Below are positions 26,662-37,670 of a stretch of 64,000 nt of DNA, piece by piece. Source of the DNA: Hydractinia symbiolongicarpus. Taxonomy: Eukaryota; Cnidaria; Hydrozoa; Anthoathecata; Hydractiniidae. Below the pieces are notes generated by a model. It was given only the letters and a program-made list of their open reading frames with translations, was not told where the DNA came from and did no database searches. How positions within the stretch are numbered: the stretch's first letter is position 1; every line of letters starts with the position of its first letter. A program made the translations under genes and the position numbers. The stretch lies in the NCBI RefSeq assembly GCF_029227915.1, contig NC_079877.1, forward strand, positions 28,111,851 to 28,175,850, written 5' to 3'.

Positions 26662-29600
26662 TAAAGGTGTTATAATATAGACAAGAGAAAGAAACACTTT
26701 TTAAGAGCTCAAACTTTTTACAACCTTGTAATTTTTAATCACCTGTGTTTGAGTAAATTTTGCGTTAACCGTGTCAACATATTGAAAGTTATTATATTGG
26801 AATTTAATTTCGCACTTGTGTTTGGTATATTTCAGTTATAAAATTATTATTGTTAGAATAGCATGTCAATTGTCAATTAATATTATCCTTGGTTAAAGAA
26901 AAGACGTTCTGTATATTCAATGCCGACTTTAAACAATCACAGCAAAAAACTAAACAATCTTGAAGGACCGAATAATAAGTAAATACAACTTTTTGTGTGT
27001 TTTTCGAGCGAGCGAAAAATTAATTGTTTATAAAAACAACATAATCGCAAATATAAATTCCCATGAAGTATATAAAAGTTCTCTAATGGAGATTCGAGAA
27101 AACTTCTAGTCACATATAAAATCCTGGCGAAAGAAACGCCAGAGATTGTGGCACAAATTCTAAAGTTAGTTGCACCTAGGATATTTTTGGAGTAAAAACA
27201 CAGTAGCTTCAGAACTAGGAATTTAGGCATGAAAAAAAACACAAGAATTTCAAACTGACAGCTTTTTTTTCTTCTAAAATAGAAAAATGCCAAAAATCGC
27301 CTGCATGTATTTAAAAAAAAATCAAGAAATCTGGTTGAGTTATGGTCTAAGTTTCAAATTTGATCCTAATACTAACTGAAGTTGTGATTTTTTTTCCTAC
27401 TATAAGGATGTTAAAAAATTAAAGGGCGGTTTTGAGTAATTATCAATATCTAAGAGTTTTGGAGATATAACACCTGACAATTTTACAGCCAGGTGTCTAA
27501 AAACTGTCTGGTGGGATTACCACCTAACTTTTTTAACGTAAATTTTCTGAACTTTTTAAGAAACACTTACTATGAAAACAACATTTTCAAAAAATTCAAC
27601 TTTTTAACTAATGAATGAATCTTACATGGCTTTTCTGTGACTTTTGATAAAAAATTAAAATTTCCCTGACTTTGACTAGGCTTAATAATTCTGCAACTTT
27701 TCAAAGTTTTTAAGTTTTCTCAAGTCACGTAGCACACAATTAATTTTGTAAAAAATTTTCCCATATTAGCATTTTTTCCAGACTTTTTTCAAGGAGAATA
27801 TTTCATTCTTAAGAGTTTACAAAAGGTAGTGGCCATCATGTTTCAAAGAACTAGAAGACTTGCGTATTTATTTCCTCTAAACAATCTTTTTCTTTAAATT
27901 TCCAACCTGAGATGACTAAAAAACAACAAACGTACAATAATAACTTACAAAGTCTTCACCCTGCACCATTCGCGATAGTAAGCGAGTCTTAGCTCTAGTA
28001 GAGTCTTCCCTCATCTAGCCAAAAAGAATTATCACAATCAGAACGTTTTATTACACACTAATACACTTTTAAAAATTTAACAATTGCAAAACAAAGACAC
28101 CCAATCAAGTGGCATAACATCAACAACCTGGCTTCGTTTACCATGACTGAAAGTTTTCCAGATTTCCCATCCTTAACCCTATTCGGTCCGGGGGGGGGGC
28201 GGATTCCGCCCCCCCCCTGATGGTTTTTTTTAATAACTCCTGATTGCTTTGTTATATGGCTATGATACTTACTGAGTTTCAACATTTATCTATTAGACAC
28301 CTGCATGCTAATTTTTTAGGTCCCATACTTTTCAGAGGCTTTGATATTGGCCATTACTCGAAACTACCCCTAAAAATCTCTATGAAATCCTTATAATGGG
28401 GAAAATATAATAACTCCTGTTAGAATTATCCTTAGAACTTGAAACTTGCAACACAACTTTATTTCATCAAGAAGAATCATTTTGAATAATTTGAACACGT
28501 GACTAATCCGATTTCCCGATTTTGTCGGATTTCACCCGAAAATCGGAAAAAAAACGGATTTTCGGGCAATTTTTGGCAATTTTTTATCCGATCCATGTAA
28601 AAACCGGAAGATATGTTAAATAACTTTTATTTAGCTTTCAGAAACTTTAAACAGAATGTAAAAATTCGCTCTAGAACGAAAGTAATTATATTTTAAGCAG
28701 ATAGTGGCATTTTTGACAATTTTCAAGCTTCTGATGACGTCACAGAAAATGTGCTGACGCAAGCAAAAGTTTATTGGCGCCATTTTGTTCCTTTTATGAC
28801 GTACTATAAGTGTGCCAAGTTTGATTCAATTTGAACAATCCTATGAAAAGTTATTGAGGGGGGGCGGAATCCGCCCCCCCCCCGGTCATAGTATGTTCGA
28901 AAAACCCCGGACCGAATAGGGTTAAAATCATATTGCTATTTTTATTATGCAAGCCTGGGTCTCATATCAAAAAACCTCTAATAGTTATGTTAGCAGCTAT
29001 TACAAAAACAAATCAGTTCACTTTAAAGAGGCAAATTTTTTATCAAGTAAATTTTGCAAAACCTTGTTACAGTCTTGGCCCAAATCCCCAAAATAAGTTT
29101 CAACAAAATTTTAAAAATCAATCCTTTTACTGAAATTACTGCAAGCTCGCTTTCAGGGAAACGTAGTCATTTACAAAAATATATTCAGCAAAACCAAGCA
29201 TTTTGGGACCGAATATCCACAAAATAATTTACTTCGCAGAGGTAACTTTGTATAGCATAAAAAAATATCAAAAACTGTAACAAATGATCAATCTAAAAAG
29301 TAATCTCAGGTTTCCCCTGTTTCCTTGAGTATTGCATATTTCCTAGACTGTTGTAAAAATGTTCTTTAACAAAGTAAATTCACCGTTTGTGTAATTTCAT
29401 CAATTTTTTGATTTGACTCTTCGATTTCGCTTTTTATCAGCCGAGTATTGGTACGACATGGTATGATGCACGATTTCAGCAATTCTTTGTTCAGTGCTTG
29501 CAAATCTTCTTCTGTACCTCTGTAAGGTATTTTCATTCCTAGCGTTCTCTGTAATACAACATTCTGCTCGTTCTCAAGCTGAAATATAAGAGTTAAGGTG

Positions 29601-31740
29601 GTCATAGTATACGATGGTAGCTTTTAGTATTAAAACCCAGTAAAATCGCCGGTTATTTGTAGTGTAGTGAAAGTAACAGGTTACAACGCATTATGTAAAT
29701 AACCAAAATATGGCAATCATTTAATAAGATCGATCAGTTAAATACAGACGTTTAATTGGGGTTTTCAAAACACCATACAATAACTTATCAACTTGTGGTC
29801 TATTGGACAAAAGGCCAATATGATAACAGAAAGCTATATTTTTTTGTTATTACTGCATTTGTTAACCATTTAAGTTAGATAGAGATAACTTCAGTTTAAT
29901 TTTCTTACAACCACACCATTTTCTTAACAAACAAAAAAAATTAGGTGATTATAAGGCAAAAAGGAAAAATTTCTGTCTAACAACAGATTAAAAAGATTCA
30001 AGCTAAATTTATATGTGGATTTAACTTATGTGAACAAACCAATGTGGTTAGAATTTGGAGTTTCTGAACAGCTATCTTGAACATGCGACCAACATCCTAT
30101 TTTGTCACAGCAAAAGAAATAAAAATTTAACAACATAGTCAGGAGAAAGTTACTCACAAGGAACTAAGTACAAACTTTAATTTCCAAATAATATGTTCAT
30201 AGTTATTATAAATTATGATAAAAAATTTCAAGAAAGAAACATTAATCAAAACTGTTGCTTCCTTAAATCTGTTTTACAAGGTTCACGGCTGTCAATTTTT
30301 TATATTGTCGTGGGTAGCTGTCCTTATCAATCACCAATTTACTGTTTGGGAAAATTTTTTTAAACATTCTATCATTATTTCTAGATTAATGAGAATACGA
30401 AGGGAAAATTGTCTGAACCAAAATGATCCCATCATTAGGCAATCCTCTTTCTAGCAAAATTGCAACCTAAATAATCAACAACTAAATACATATCTAAAGT
30501 TTCCATCTGGCGTTAATTCGCGTTAGGCAGGTGCATTAATTGGAGTAATTTTTCAACACTTAATGTAAGCGTCAATGAGTCATTAGCACATTAATTTTAC
30601 CGAGGATTAGCATGCAGGAACTTATATATCAATATTTTTTTAATTTAGGGCAAACACACTCTATCTTTTGCAGGTGTGAAAGATATTTTTCTAAACAGAC
30701 AAAAAAGTTCACCTGTGCAAGATTATATATCAATTCTTGCACAAGAAGGCATTATTCTTAAAAGTGCCCTCAATAATTAAGCATCAGATAGAAAACAAGC
30801 TTAAATACTCCAGATCTTTCATTTAAATTTTTTTTAATGTTGAAAAAATAAAATTGACATACTGATTTTAATGATTGCTTTTGTTTTTCCAATTGTTTTA
30901 ACTTCTTTAAACTAGCAACACGCTTCGATACTTCCTGTTGAAATTCACTTAGTTTCTTTTCTTTTTCAGCAATAAACCTGTTTATTTTTTCATTTTCCAC
31001 TTGTGCGTAATACTAAAGATTAAAAACATAATGTTGACTTTTAAAATACTTAGCTCCCAACAAACCACTATTTAAGTCATTATTTACACAGCTGAATAAG
31101 ATCAAAAAACAAGATCAAAGTTTCAGCCAACACATAATGTTTTGTCCACAACCTTTGAAAAAAGATTCTCATACTTTCACCCATGGTACACTACAAAATT
31201 AATACGGATTAAAGTTCTTGTTTTTAAAATCAAAAAGTATAATCTCTATCCAAACTGTTAAAGTTACAGGGTGATAATCAAAAATTAAGGGACCTCGTAT
31301 TACAAAAGTAGCAACACCTTGAGGATTTTTTTCCTCACCTTTTTGTCTTTGTAACTTTTTTATATTGGTAAAGTTTGACTCTATATCCTTTTACAAGCCA
31401 AAAATTTTGAAAACAGAAATTGTGTATTATATATCTTGAGAACATATCATGAGTTGCTAAGCTCTACAATATAAGTTTATTGTTATCTTTTACTCCCTTT
31501 TATTAACCTTGATTTGATTTTGTGTTTAACAAATACCTCTAGAAATAATTAATTTCAGTATTATTAACGTACTTCTGCAATGCCAGCTTGTGCATCTTCG
31601 TCATATGTGTTATTATAACATTCAATCCATGCACCTTGAGGATTCCCACTCACCATGCGAATATCAAGTACATTTTTACCTGTGTATGACTTTTGTGAAC
31701 GTGGAGGGGGTGTACAAGCTGAACAATTTCTATGCGACAT
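21308..31740 (-). CDS. CCDC15: CCDC15-like coiled-coil protein, 12 exons
   Basis: Exons in coding order: 31573-31740, 30863-31012, 29384-29578, 27949-28014, 25735-25776, 25380-25602, 24334-24419, 23424-23527, 23003-23111, 22152-22207, 21611-21759, 21308-21351. All have GT-AG borders and matching phases, giving 463 residues. The N-terminal part has GAWIE at 36-40, the motif I recall from CCDC15, followed by a Lys/Glu/Gln-rich coiled coil at about 60-106. A Lys/Glu-rich charged stretch lies within 240-275. A second Arg/Glu/Lys-rich helical region spans about 300-415. The C-terminus carries a cysteine signature, APLCQCGPSIWDAHPTTCAN (421-440) then NC, followed by AYVNALTAAL. This matches the C-terminal hallmark of CCDC15 as I remember it. 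Human CCDC15 is roughly twice as long. Function is poorly known; a centrosomal or ciliary role has been suggested for the family. Start chosen at 31740, just after an acceptor-like CTTTTAG; an in-frame ATG at 31767 lies upstream of that acceptor. Confidence 0.85.
23188..23268 (+). repeat. Short tandem repeat in a CCDC15 intron
   Basis: Three diverged units of 26-29 bp, each of the type AAGTGACTAATTTTTAGGAG followed by GGTATCCCC, begin at about 23188, 23217 and 23243. Confidence 0.75.
23316..23382 (+). repeat. Two adjacent short inverted repeats in a CCDC15 intron
   Basis: TCAAATAGTAGTA pairs with TACTACTATTTGG around a short loop (about 23316-23357). Immediately after, GACTACAC-TTGG-GTGTAGTC forms a perfect 8-bp stem (about 23361-23380). 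Stems are too short for a convincing microRNA precursor. Confidence 0.5.
26488..26682 (+). mobile_element. Short interspersed element with terminal hairpin and GACA microsatellite, copy 1
   Basis: Begins ACTAGTCGTTAGCCCGTGG, folds as CCCGTGGA/TCCACAGG, continues GTTCGCCCGTCC, and ends with a GACA repeat followed by TTATAATATAGA. A second copy with the same order of parts lies at 46594-46757, about 20 kb away. Two copies with shared ends and a variable microsatellite mark this as a dispersed non-autonomous element; its class is unclear. Confidence 0.7.
26586..26660 (+). repeat. (GACA)n microsatellite
   Basis: About 18 perfect tandem copies of ACAG/GACA inside the element at 26488-26682. Confidence 0.97.
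28177..28921. mobile_element. TTAA-flanked non-autonomous TIR element, piggyBac type likely
   Basis: 745 bp flanked by TTAA on both sides (28173-28176 and 28922-28925). Both ends begin CCCTATTCGGTCCGGGG when read inward. TTAA duplication plus TIRs opening with CCC is the pattern of piggyBac-superfamily elements. Next to each end is a palindrome of the form G(8-10)CGGATTCCGC(8-10), adjacent to the TIR on the left and about 21 bp further in on the right. There is no transposase frame; the frame 28058-28285 is incidental. It sits in the intron between the CCDC15 exons at 27949-28014 and 29384-29578. Confidence 0.85.
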
Positions 31741-31760
31741 ATCTAAACTAAAAGAAAAAG
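31741..31760 (-). other. 3' splice acceptor just before the CCDC15-like start codon
   Basis: Read on the minus strand, a C/T-rich run ends CTTTTAG then TTTAG, with the ATG 7 and 2 nt downstream of these AGs. This is a candidate trans-splice or 5' UTR intron acceptor. Confidence 0.5.
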
Positions 31761-32287
31761 GGGACAATCATTTCACAAGCACCACTTTAATAAAGCTAAT
31801 ACTACTATTAACATAAAAATTGAGCCAATTTGTCAAATAATAAACAAGACATCTTAAAATCTTCCTTGCAAGGGTTACAAAGAAACACACAGACTAAGCA
31901 TATTTTTATATTAGATAAAAGCTTGATCGTGTTTAGGTTTCCACATGTAAGGGTGCACTAAAGAGAAACGATGTACAATGGATGAAAATCTGGCAACTTG
32001 AATACAAAGATTTCTCCAGTCTACTGACTAATTTTTTAAGAAAAACTAAAAAAAAACAAGAAGTGTGAAAAGTGCCTTTAAAGTGATTGCAGCTGAAAAT
32101 ATTCTTTTTATCCAATTAGGCATGTGTGACTTTTGTGTCGACTTTGTTATATATAATTTTTTAAATTAACGCTTAAAATTAACAAAGTAATAACACTTTA
32201 AATTATAATCTATGGAATATTTTTCTCAAGGTGATGGTGTAATGCAACAAAATGACACATAAAATTTAAAATTTAAGTGACTTACAA
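31761..32287 (-). other. Spacer between TEN1 and the CCDC15-like gene
   Basis: About 530 bp separate the TEN1 stop codon from the CCDC15-like start on the same strand. No gene or repeat recognised. It must hold the TEN1 3' end and either a CCDC15 promoter or a polycistronic junction. Confidence 0.4.
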
Positions 32288-33030
32288 CTATCTCCAAGCA
32301 GCTTGGATATCTGTGTTATTTAAGTATAGCTCTCGTTTTTCCAAAACTTTCCAAAGCAATTTTAAATCGATATCACTGACTTCTTGGTAGGATTTTAAAT
32401 TTAATTTACCATCTGAAATGTCACCTATAAACTGCCCAATATTGCCAGTTTTTCCGTTGAAGTCTGGAACTAGTGTGGTGTTTATGCTCAAGAAAGCTGA
32501 CTCGTTAGATATTCTTAGATGGCATGTGCCCACATCAAATGATTCTATCCTTGAAAAAAAGGTAAGGAACACTATTCTGGTGTAATTGGCAAAGGCAAAA
32601 CTACCACCTGTCTTTCCTAGCACAGTAAGACACAATTTAAATTTTCAAAATGCATGTACTGTTTTCATCTCTATTATAATGGCATATCTTTTGTCTGTGT
32701 GTTTAAAATGCTAGCACGCAACTTCATTTTTGTCCAATGGAGAGTAATTCATTGCTTCATGCTAACAGGTAAACTAATAATATAATACTATAGGCAAATT
32801 CTCACAGATTTTCCAAGGGTTAAGAACTAGTCATTCTGTATTAGTCTTCACTAACACTAAAATTTTTTGTAAATGCACTATTTGTTTGATGGAGCTAAGG
32901 TATTTATCTTATTGTAACTAAATTAAATGCCTTCATACCTTCCATATGTTCGAACTGCTCGTCCTTCTAATGTCTGAAGATTTGTATTAATCTTTGAAAG
33001 AGATAATATAACAGCTGGCTCATCAACCAT
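32288..33030 (-). CDS. TEN1: CST complex subunit TEN1, 2 exons
   Basis: Exons 32939-33030 and 32288-32549 join at gtatga/aag in phase to give 117 residues (human TEN1 has 123). The core LEGRAVRTYGRIESFD matches the LRTFGRL...D strand of the remembered family. INTTLVPDF and the NIGQFIGDI segment fit the later strands of the OB fold, and DIDLKLLWKVLEKRELYL matches the C-terminal helix. TEN1 is a small OB-fold protein that binds STN1 and CTC1 in the nuclear CST complex, which acts in telomere C-strand fill-in and replication restart. Start ATG at 33028-33030 lies 8 nt after a strong acceptor (T-rich, GCTAG). The ORF read without splicing would begin inside the intron. Identity rests on short conserved blocks, so moderately high confidence. 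Confidence 0.83.
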
Positions 33031-33050
33031 TTGTTTATCTAGCAAAAAAC
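33031..33050 (-). other. 3' splice acceptor 8 nt before the TEN1 start codon
   Basis: On the minus strand CTGTTTTTTGCTAG ends at 33039, followed by eight bases and the ATG. Same arrangement as at the homeobox and CCDC15-like starts. Confidence 0.5.
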
Positions 33051-33963
33051 AGATTGCCAGTTGAAACAGTTACACACAGACAACTAACACTGAAGAAATC
33101 AGAGTTTACATAGAGTTGTTTTTTTAAATCATGTATATTCTTTTTCTGTGGTAATAATTTCTTTACCAACTCAAACACCGCAGTTACTCCATATAAATTA
33201 ACAATGCCTTTTCTTTACACTTCCCCTCAGCATAATGAGACAGACTTGTGGTTTAATTCAGTTTTCTTTTAGTCCTGACACTATAAAAAATTTATGGGTT
33301 CGGCCATCGTACTTATACACTGAGTATCAAATAAAACAAAACGTAAGATAAAAAATATATGCCAATATAAACAAAGGCTTATTAAACCTTCCTGTAAACT
33401 ATTTTTGAATAATATGATAAACTAAATCATTCAAAGAATATAGTGATTAGTTGAAAATTCTACACTGTTCTTGTCACAAATCTAAAACAGGTCTGTTCGC
33501 TTTGTAACTTTATGTTTCTGCAAATTTAACAAAAATGAACGTCATAAATTTCTTACACAAGTTCAACATCTGTTGAAATAAAATAGATTAAAATAGATTA
33601 TAATTAAAAAAAAATAGAATTATTGGGGTACACTATATACAAAGTGTGGAAATAATATAAGTATGCAAATAATACTCTTAAAATAAGAAAAATATTAGCA
33701 AGAATTTGAAACAAATCAAACATATTATTGACATATATATAATATATAATTCTCAGAGACAAAACACTTTGTCAATACACGCATTTAAAAACAAAGTCAA
33801 AAATGCATGCCTCTGCAATGCTTCTTGGATTCTTCCTACAAACATTGTAAACATCTTTTGTTGCATAAGAATAAGAATATAAACTAACATTTCTAGTTGA
33901 GAATTTACAGTTAAAAAGTAGAAATAAATATGATAAGACTGTAAATATTATGTGCAGTACAAG
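33051..33963. other. Spacer between HS6ST copy A and TEN1
   Basis: About 0.9 kb of AT-rich sequence with nothing recognisable. Both neighbours are on the minus strand. Confidence 0.4.
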
Positions 33964-35130
33964 TTAAACTTTTGTTCTGTTTCTTCTTTTGTTTTCACGC
34001 CTCATGATCAACAATTTCTTATTAAGTTCGTGTCTTGGTAGATTGTATTGAAATCTTAAGCGACGTACATCGTGAAGACTAAACATTCCTTTCCGTTGTG
34101 GTGATGGGTACTTTGGCTCACCATATAATTTTACAAAATACTTGTAACGATCAAAAAGCATTTTCTTGGCAAGATTGTACAGTTTTACATCCAGATAATT
34201 GAGTTTAGAGATCCTATCCAGAACTGGTTTGGATATATTAAAAGACTTCAAATACTCATATGCAAAACCAGTATCCCACAACTGAAAAGGCTGAATGAAT
34301 TTCATATTAAAGGTTTTTTCAAAAACAAACTGACTTTCTTTTGGGTACTCCAAAAGACCAACATAAGTCAAAGTTTTTAGATTATTCTTGGCAATATTAA
34401 AAAGTTTACGATAGAGCTGAGGAGATCCCTTAATTTCTTTAAAATTACAACCCACAGAAGAAATATTTGATAACATCCATGTCTGGCGATTTACTGCCAA
34501 ATTGTATGGACAGGACATGTACTGTTTGAGCAATAAATGTCCTGAATCAGTAAAACAGCTTGGATTAATTTTAGCCAACAATTTTCCACGACACATTGAG
34601 GATGCTTTTTCCCAGGACCCACCTCTTTGAACATGACGAAACTCACTTAAAAATCTGAATACTGGATCTCGAAGTGTGGTACCATAAAAATAATTTTGCT
34701 TGTTACCATGGTTGCGTGAGTGTATAAACTTAGGTGTACAGCTTCTTAAAGTTGCATAATCGGGGTGTACTCCACACGGCCACCCTGGTTTAATATATCT
34801 GCAGACTAGCCATTCATTTTTTATGCTATCATCATAACACCTACATGACTGCTTATATGTCCTGTCACAAAAACAATTTGAGTTTTTCAAGTTGAAAATC
34901 AAATGTTTTTCCATAGTTGTTCCACCTGTTTTTTGAATATGTATAAAGGCAAACACATCTCCATCATTTTTGTCAAAGTTACTTTTCACATGACGGATGT
35001 CATTTATTGTTTTTCGTTTCCTTATTGGTAGTATTGAGGAATTCCAATAAATACATGCCACAAAAAATGCAAGAATGAACAGAAAGAAAAAACTTCTTCT
35101 GTTTTGAAAATATTTGTAACAACTTTGCAT
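33964..35130 (-). CDS. HS6ST: Heparan-sulfate 6-O-sulfotransferase, copy A, intronless
   Basis: A single open frame of 388 residues. A short cytoplasmic N-terminus is followed by a signal-anchor at about 14-29 (type II Golgi topology). The 5'-phosphosulfate-binding loop is HIQKTGGTTMEKHL (64-77) and the 3'-phosphate-binding motif is RDPVFRFLSEFRH (154-166). A cysteine cluster CFCDRTYKQSCRCY (86-99) precedes WLVCRYIKPGWPCGVHPDYA; the His at 122 aligns with the proposed catalytic base of the family. NRQTWMLSN and the YVGLLEYPKESQFVFEKTF block are also typical. The enzyme moves sulfate from PAPS to the 6-O of glucosamine in heparan sulfate in the Golgi lumen. The tail is very basic (KLLIMRRENKRRNR). 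An acceptor-like TATTACAG lies 17 nt before the ATG. It is a tandem paralogue of 37671-38861. Confidence 0.93.
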   Translation of the reverse strand: MQSCYKYFQNRRSFFFLFILAFFVACIYWNSSILPIRKRKTINDIRHVKSNFDKNDGDVFAFIHIQKTGGTTMEKHLIFNLKNSNCFCDRTYKQSCRCYDDSIKNEWLVCRYIKPGWPCGVHPDYATLRSCTPKFIHSRNHGNKQNYFYGTTLRDPVFRFLSEFRHVQRGGSWEKASSMCRGKLLAKINPSCFTDSGHLLLKQYMSCPYNLAVNRQTWMLSNISSVGCNFKEIKGSPQLYRKLFNIAKNNLKTLTYVGLLEYPKESQFVFEKTFNMKFIQPFQLWDTGFAYEYLKSFNISKPVLDRISKLNYLDVKLYNLAKKMLFDRYKYFVKLYGEPKYPSPQRKGMFSLHDVRRLRFQYNLPRHELNKKLLIMRRENKRRNRTKV

Positions 35131-37670
35131 AACATGTGTTCTTCAGCCTGTAATACACAACAACAGTATAATATAGTATACAAGCACATAATAAAAACTG
35201 ATAACTGACATAAATAACATACATCAATTCATTTTAAAACTGGAATGCAACAAATCATTTTTGGAAGAGATGTTAACTTGTCTGAGACTATGTTTCCATA
35301 AGACAATAAGCATTGTGCTGTGGTGCAAAAGTATATTGGATAGGCAGTTTGTTTTCATTAGGAAGGTGGTATTTGAGCATGATTTTTATATCTGATAACT
35401 TCCACTACACAGTATAACATGTACCAGGTATGCACCGTTTTTTGAATAGGTTACAGCAAAAAGTGATACAGGGAGATGAAATACAGAAAGTCATTAAAAT
35501 GTAAAATTGTTTATGAACTACTAACATAAAGGCAACGCGAGAATAACAAATTTTCAAAAAAAAAATATTTCTACTGTTGAAAATAATGTTTTTGTTTTTC
35601 AAAAAAGATTTTCTTAACTCACATTATGCATTTTGTTTGCACAATTCGCTGTCCACACATAATTTAGTTTTTAATTTTCATTATGCATTAGCATAATGGA
35701 AATAGAAAATGCAAAAATTATTGTCTAATGAAAACATGGTGTAAAATGAAACATGATGAAACATGATATGAGAAGTGGGTCAATGTAGCACGCTTGCAGG
35801 CAAGCCTAAAATGCTTGATATGTGCTTTTTATTGCCCACATGACAATATCTTCATGAATGATCAAAGGTCTTGCAACAAATAGCATATGGTAAAATATTA
35901 TTCCCTTTTATTAATCTGATAAAAAATGATTATCTATTTATCTATTATTATTGTATATTTATATACATTGTTTTAAATGCGGAAATATATAATCAACTAA
36001 AAGTAATTGCTAAGGTTAGTCTTATTCAAATACTGGAGATATTATTAAATACATTTAAGGTAATGCAAATATCATTATAATGTGCAGTGCTTGTGTTGCC
36101 TTTATAATACCATGGTTGGGTTATTCTAATTAGAATTATTTAAAAACGTCTTTGAGAAATGTGATTAAAAGAAACTTTCTTATCATAACTTTCATGTAAC
36201 CTTTACAATGGACATAAGGATTCTGTGTTATAAAAGATGTCTGTCTGTGAGCTAAAAGGGTAGCTGTTAGTTGTGATGGGCAAGTTCCCTTGGACTTTTA
36301 TGACAGTTGAATTCCTGCGGTTTTAACTTATAAGTAGTATTAAATGCACCAACTGCTAACAATAAAAAATATATTAAGTAACAGAGATTAGATTTACCTC
36401 ACAGAGTAATTCAGCAATTCTAATTTTAATTATTGCAAACACAAAATATCACTACTGCAATGGTATGTGAAATGTCAAAAAAATTGCAAACTGTAAAACT
36501 CCTTGTTATAAAATTACCACAAAATTCACTGCATTTCGTAAAAAAATAAAATATTGAGCACAAGAAATACATGAAAATTTAAAGAATTACCTACATTAAG
36601 ATGATATTGAAAATGCATGTTATAGATGATAAAAAGTTGTTTATCAAATTTTCTTTGTCTATGAATTCCAAGATTTTCATCCGACCTTATCCAACATCAT
36701 TAACAATGTGATGGTCAGCATAAAATCACTTTCTGAGTATATATCTTGCAACTTAACCAAAAATAAAACTTTTTTGCAGTGTAGACATGTGAAAAGCTTG
36801 GAGGTTTAATAATGATCTTATTAAAAAAAGATTTTTTCCTTTCCTAGTTTATATTTACAAAATATTTTTTTATAACTTTTTAAAGTGAAATATATGGCTG
36901 ACATTATATTTTGAACAAAACAATAATTATATAATATATATGATGAAAAAATTATAATAATTAGCAACAATAGAATATATACTAAAAGAATAATTGTTCC
37001 GTATATATCAGGAACAGAGTTGATGTAAAATATGTCTTAAAATATATTATCAGTTAAAAATAAAGGCAAACAAGAATAAATTCTTAAACACAAAAAGCAA
37101 TACATTTTACAACTCATTCAAAGTAGAATATCTACATAAAAATGAACACAACCTTTTTAATTTATGTCAGCACTCTGCATTTGCCAATGTAAATGACAAT
37201 GAGTGAATGAAGCAGGCATGTAAATAAGATATCATGTTGCAATAAGAAAAACATTTTTATCATTTTTGTGATGTGGTCGTTGTGACAAGAAGATTGTGAG
37301 TAACCTGTTTACAACAGTCAAGGTTTTATTTTGTTTGACTAGCTATGGAATTATGGTTTAATTGGTTTAGTCAAAAATATTTTAAAATGTGAAATTTAAA
37401 AAAACAAATCCTTGTTAATAACGAATCTCAAAACATTGTTTAATAACAATAAAAACAGAATAAATAAATAGAAAAATATTACCACTTTTTAGAAGTATAT
37501 TGGTTTTAAAATAATAACCACAATGCATGACCAAAAAATGCATATGTGCATATTTAAATATTATGTTTAAAACGAATCACAATTTAATCCTATCAAGCAT
37601 CATAAACCTTATACACTTAAATATACCACAACAAAATACCAACACAATAAACAGCCAACTTAAAGAAACA
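35131..37670. other. Spacer between the two HS6ST paralogues
   Basis: About 2.5 kb of AT-rich sequence. No open frame with recognisable content and no element with clear terminal repeats. It should contain the promoter of copy A and the 3' end of copy B. Confidence 0.4.

Larger units (their letters stand above)
25777..27948 (-). other. Large CCDC15 intron holding a GACA element
   Basis: About 2.2 kb between two short exons. Apart from the element at 26488-26682 it is AT-rich sequence without recognisable genes. The frame 26937-27293 (-) has no supporting splice context. Confidence 0.5.
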
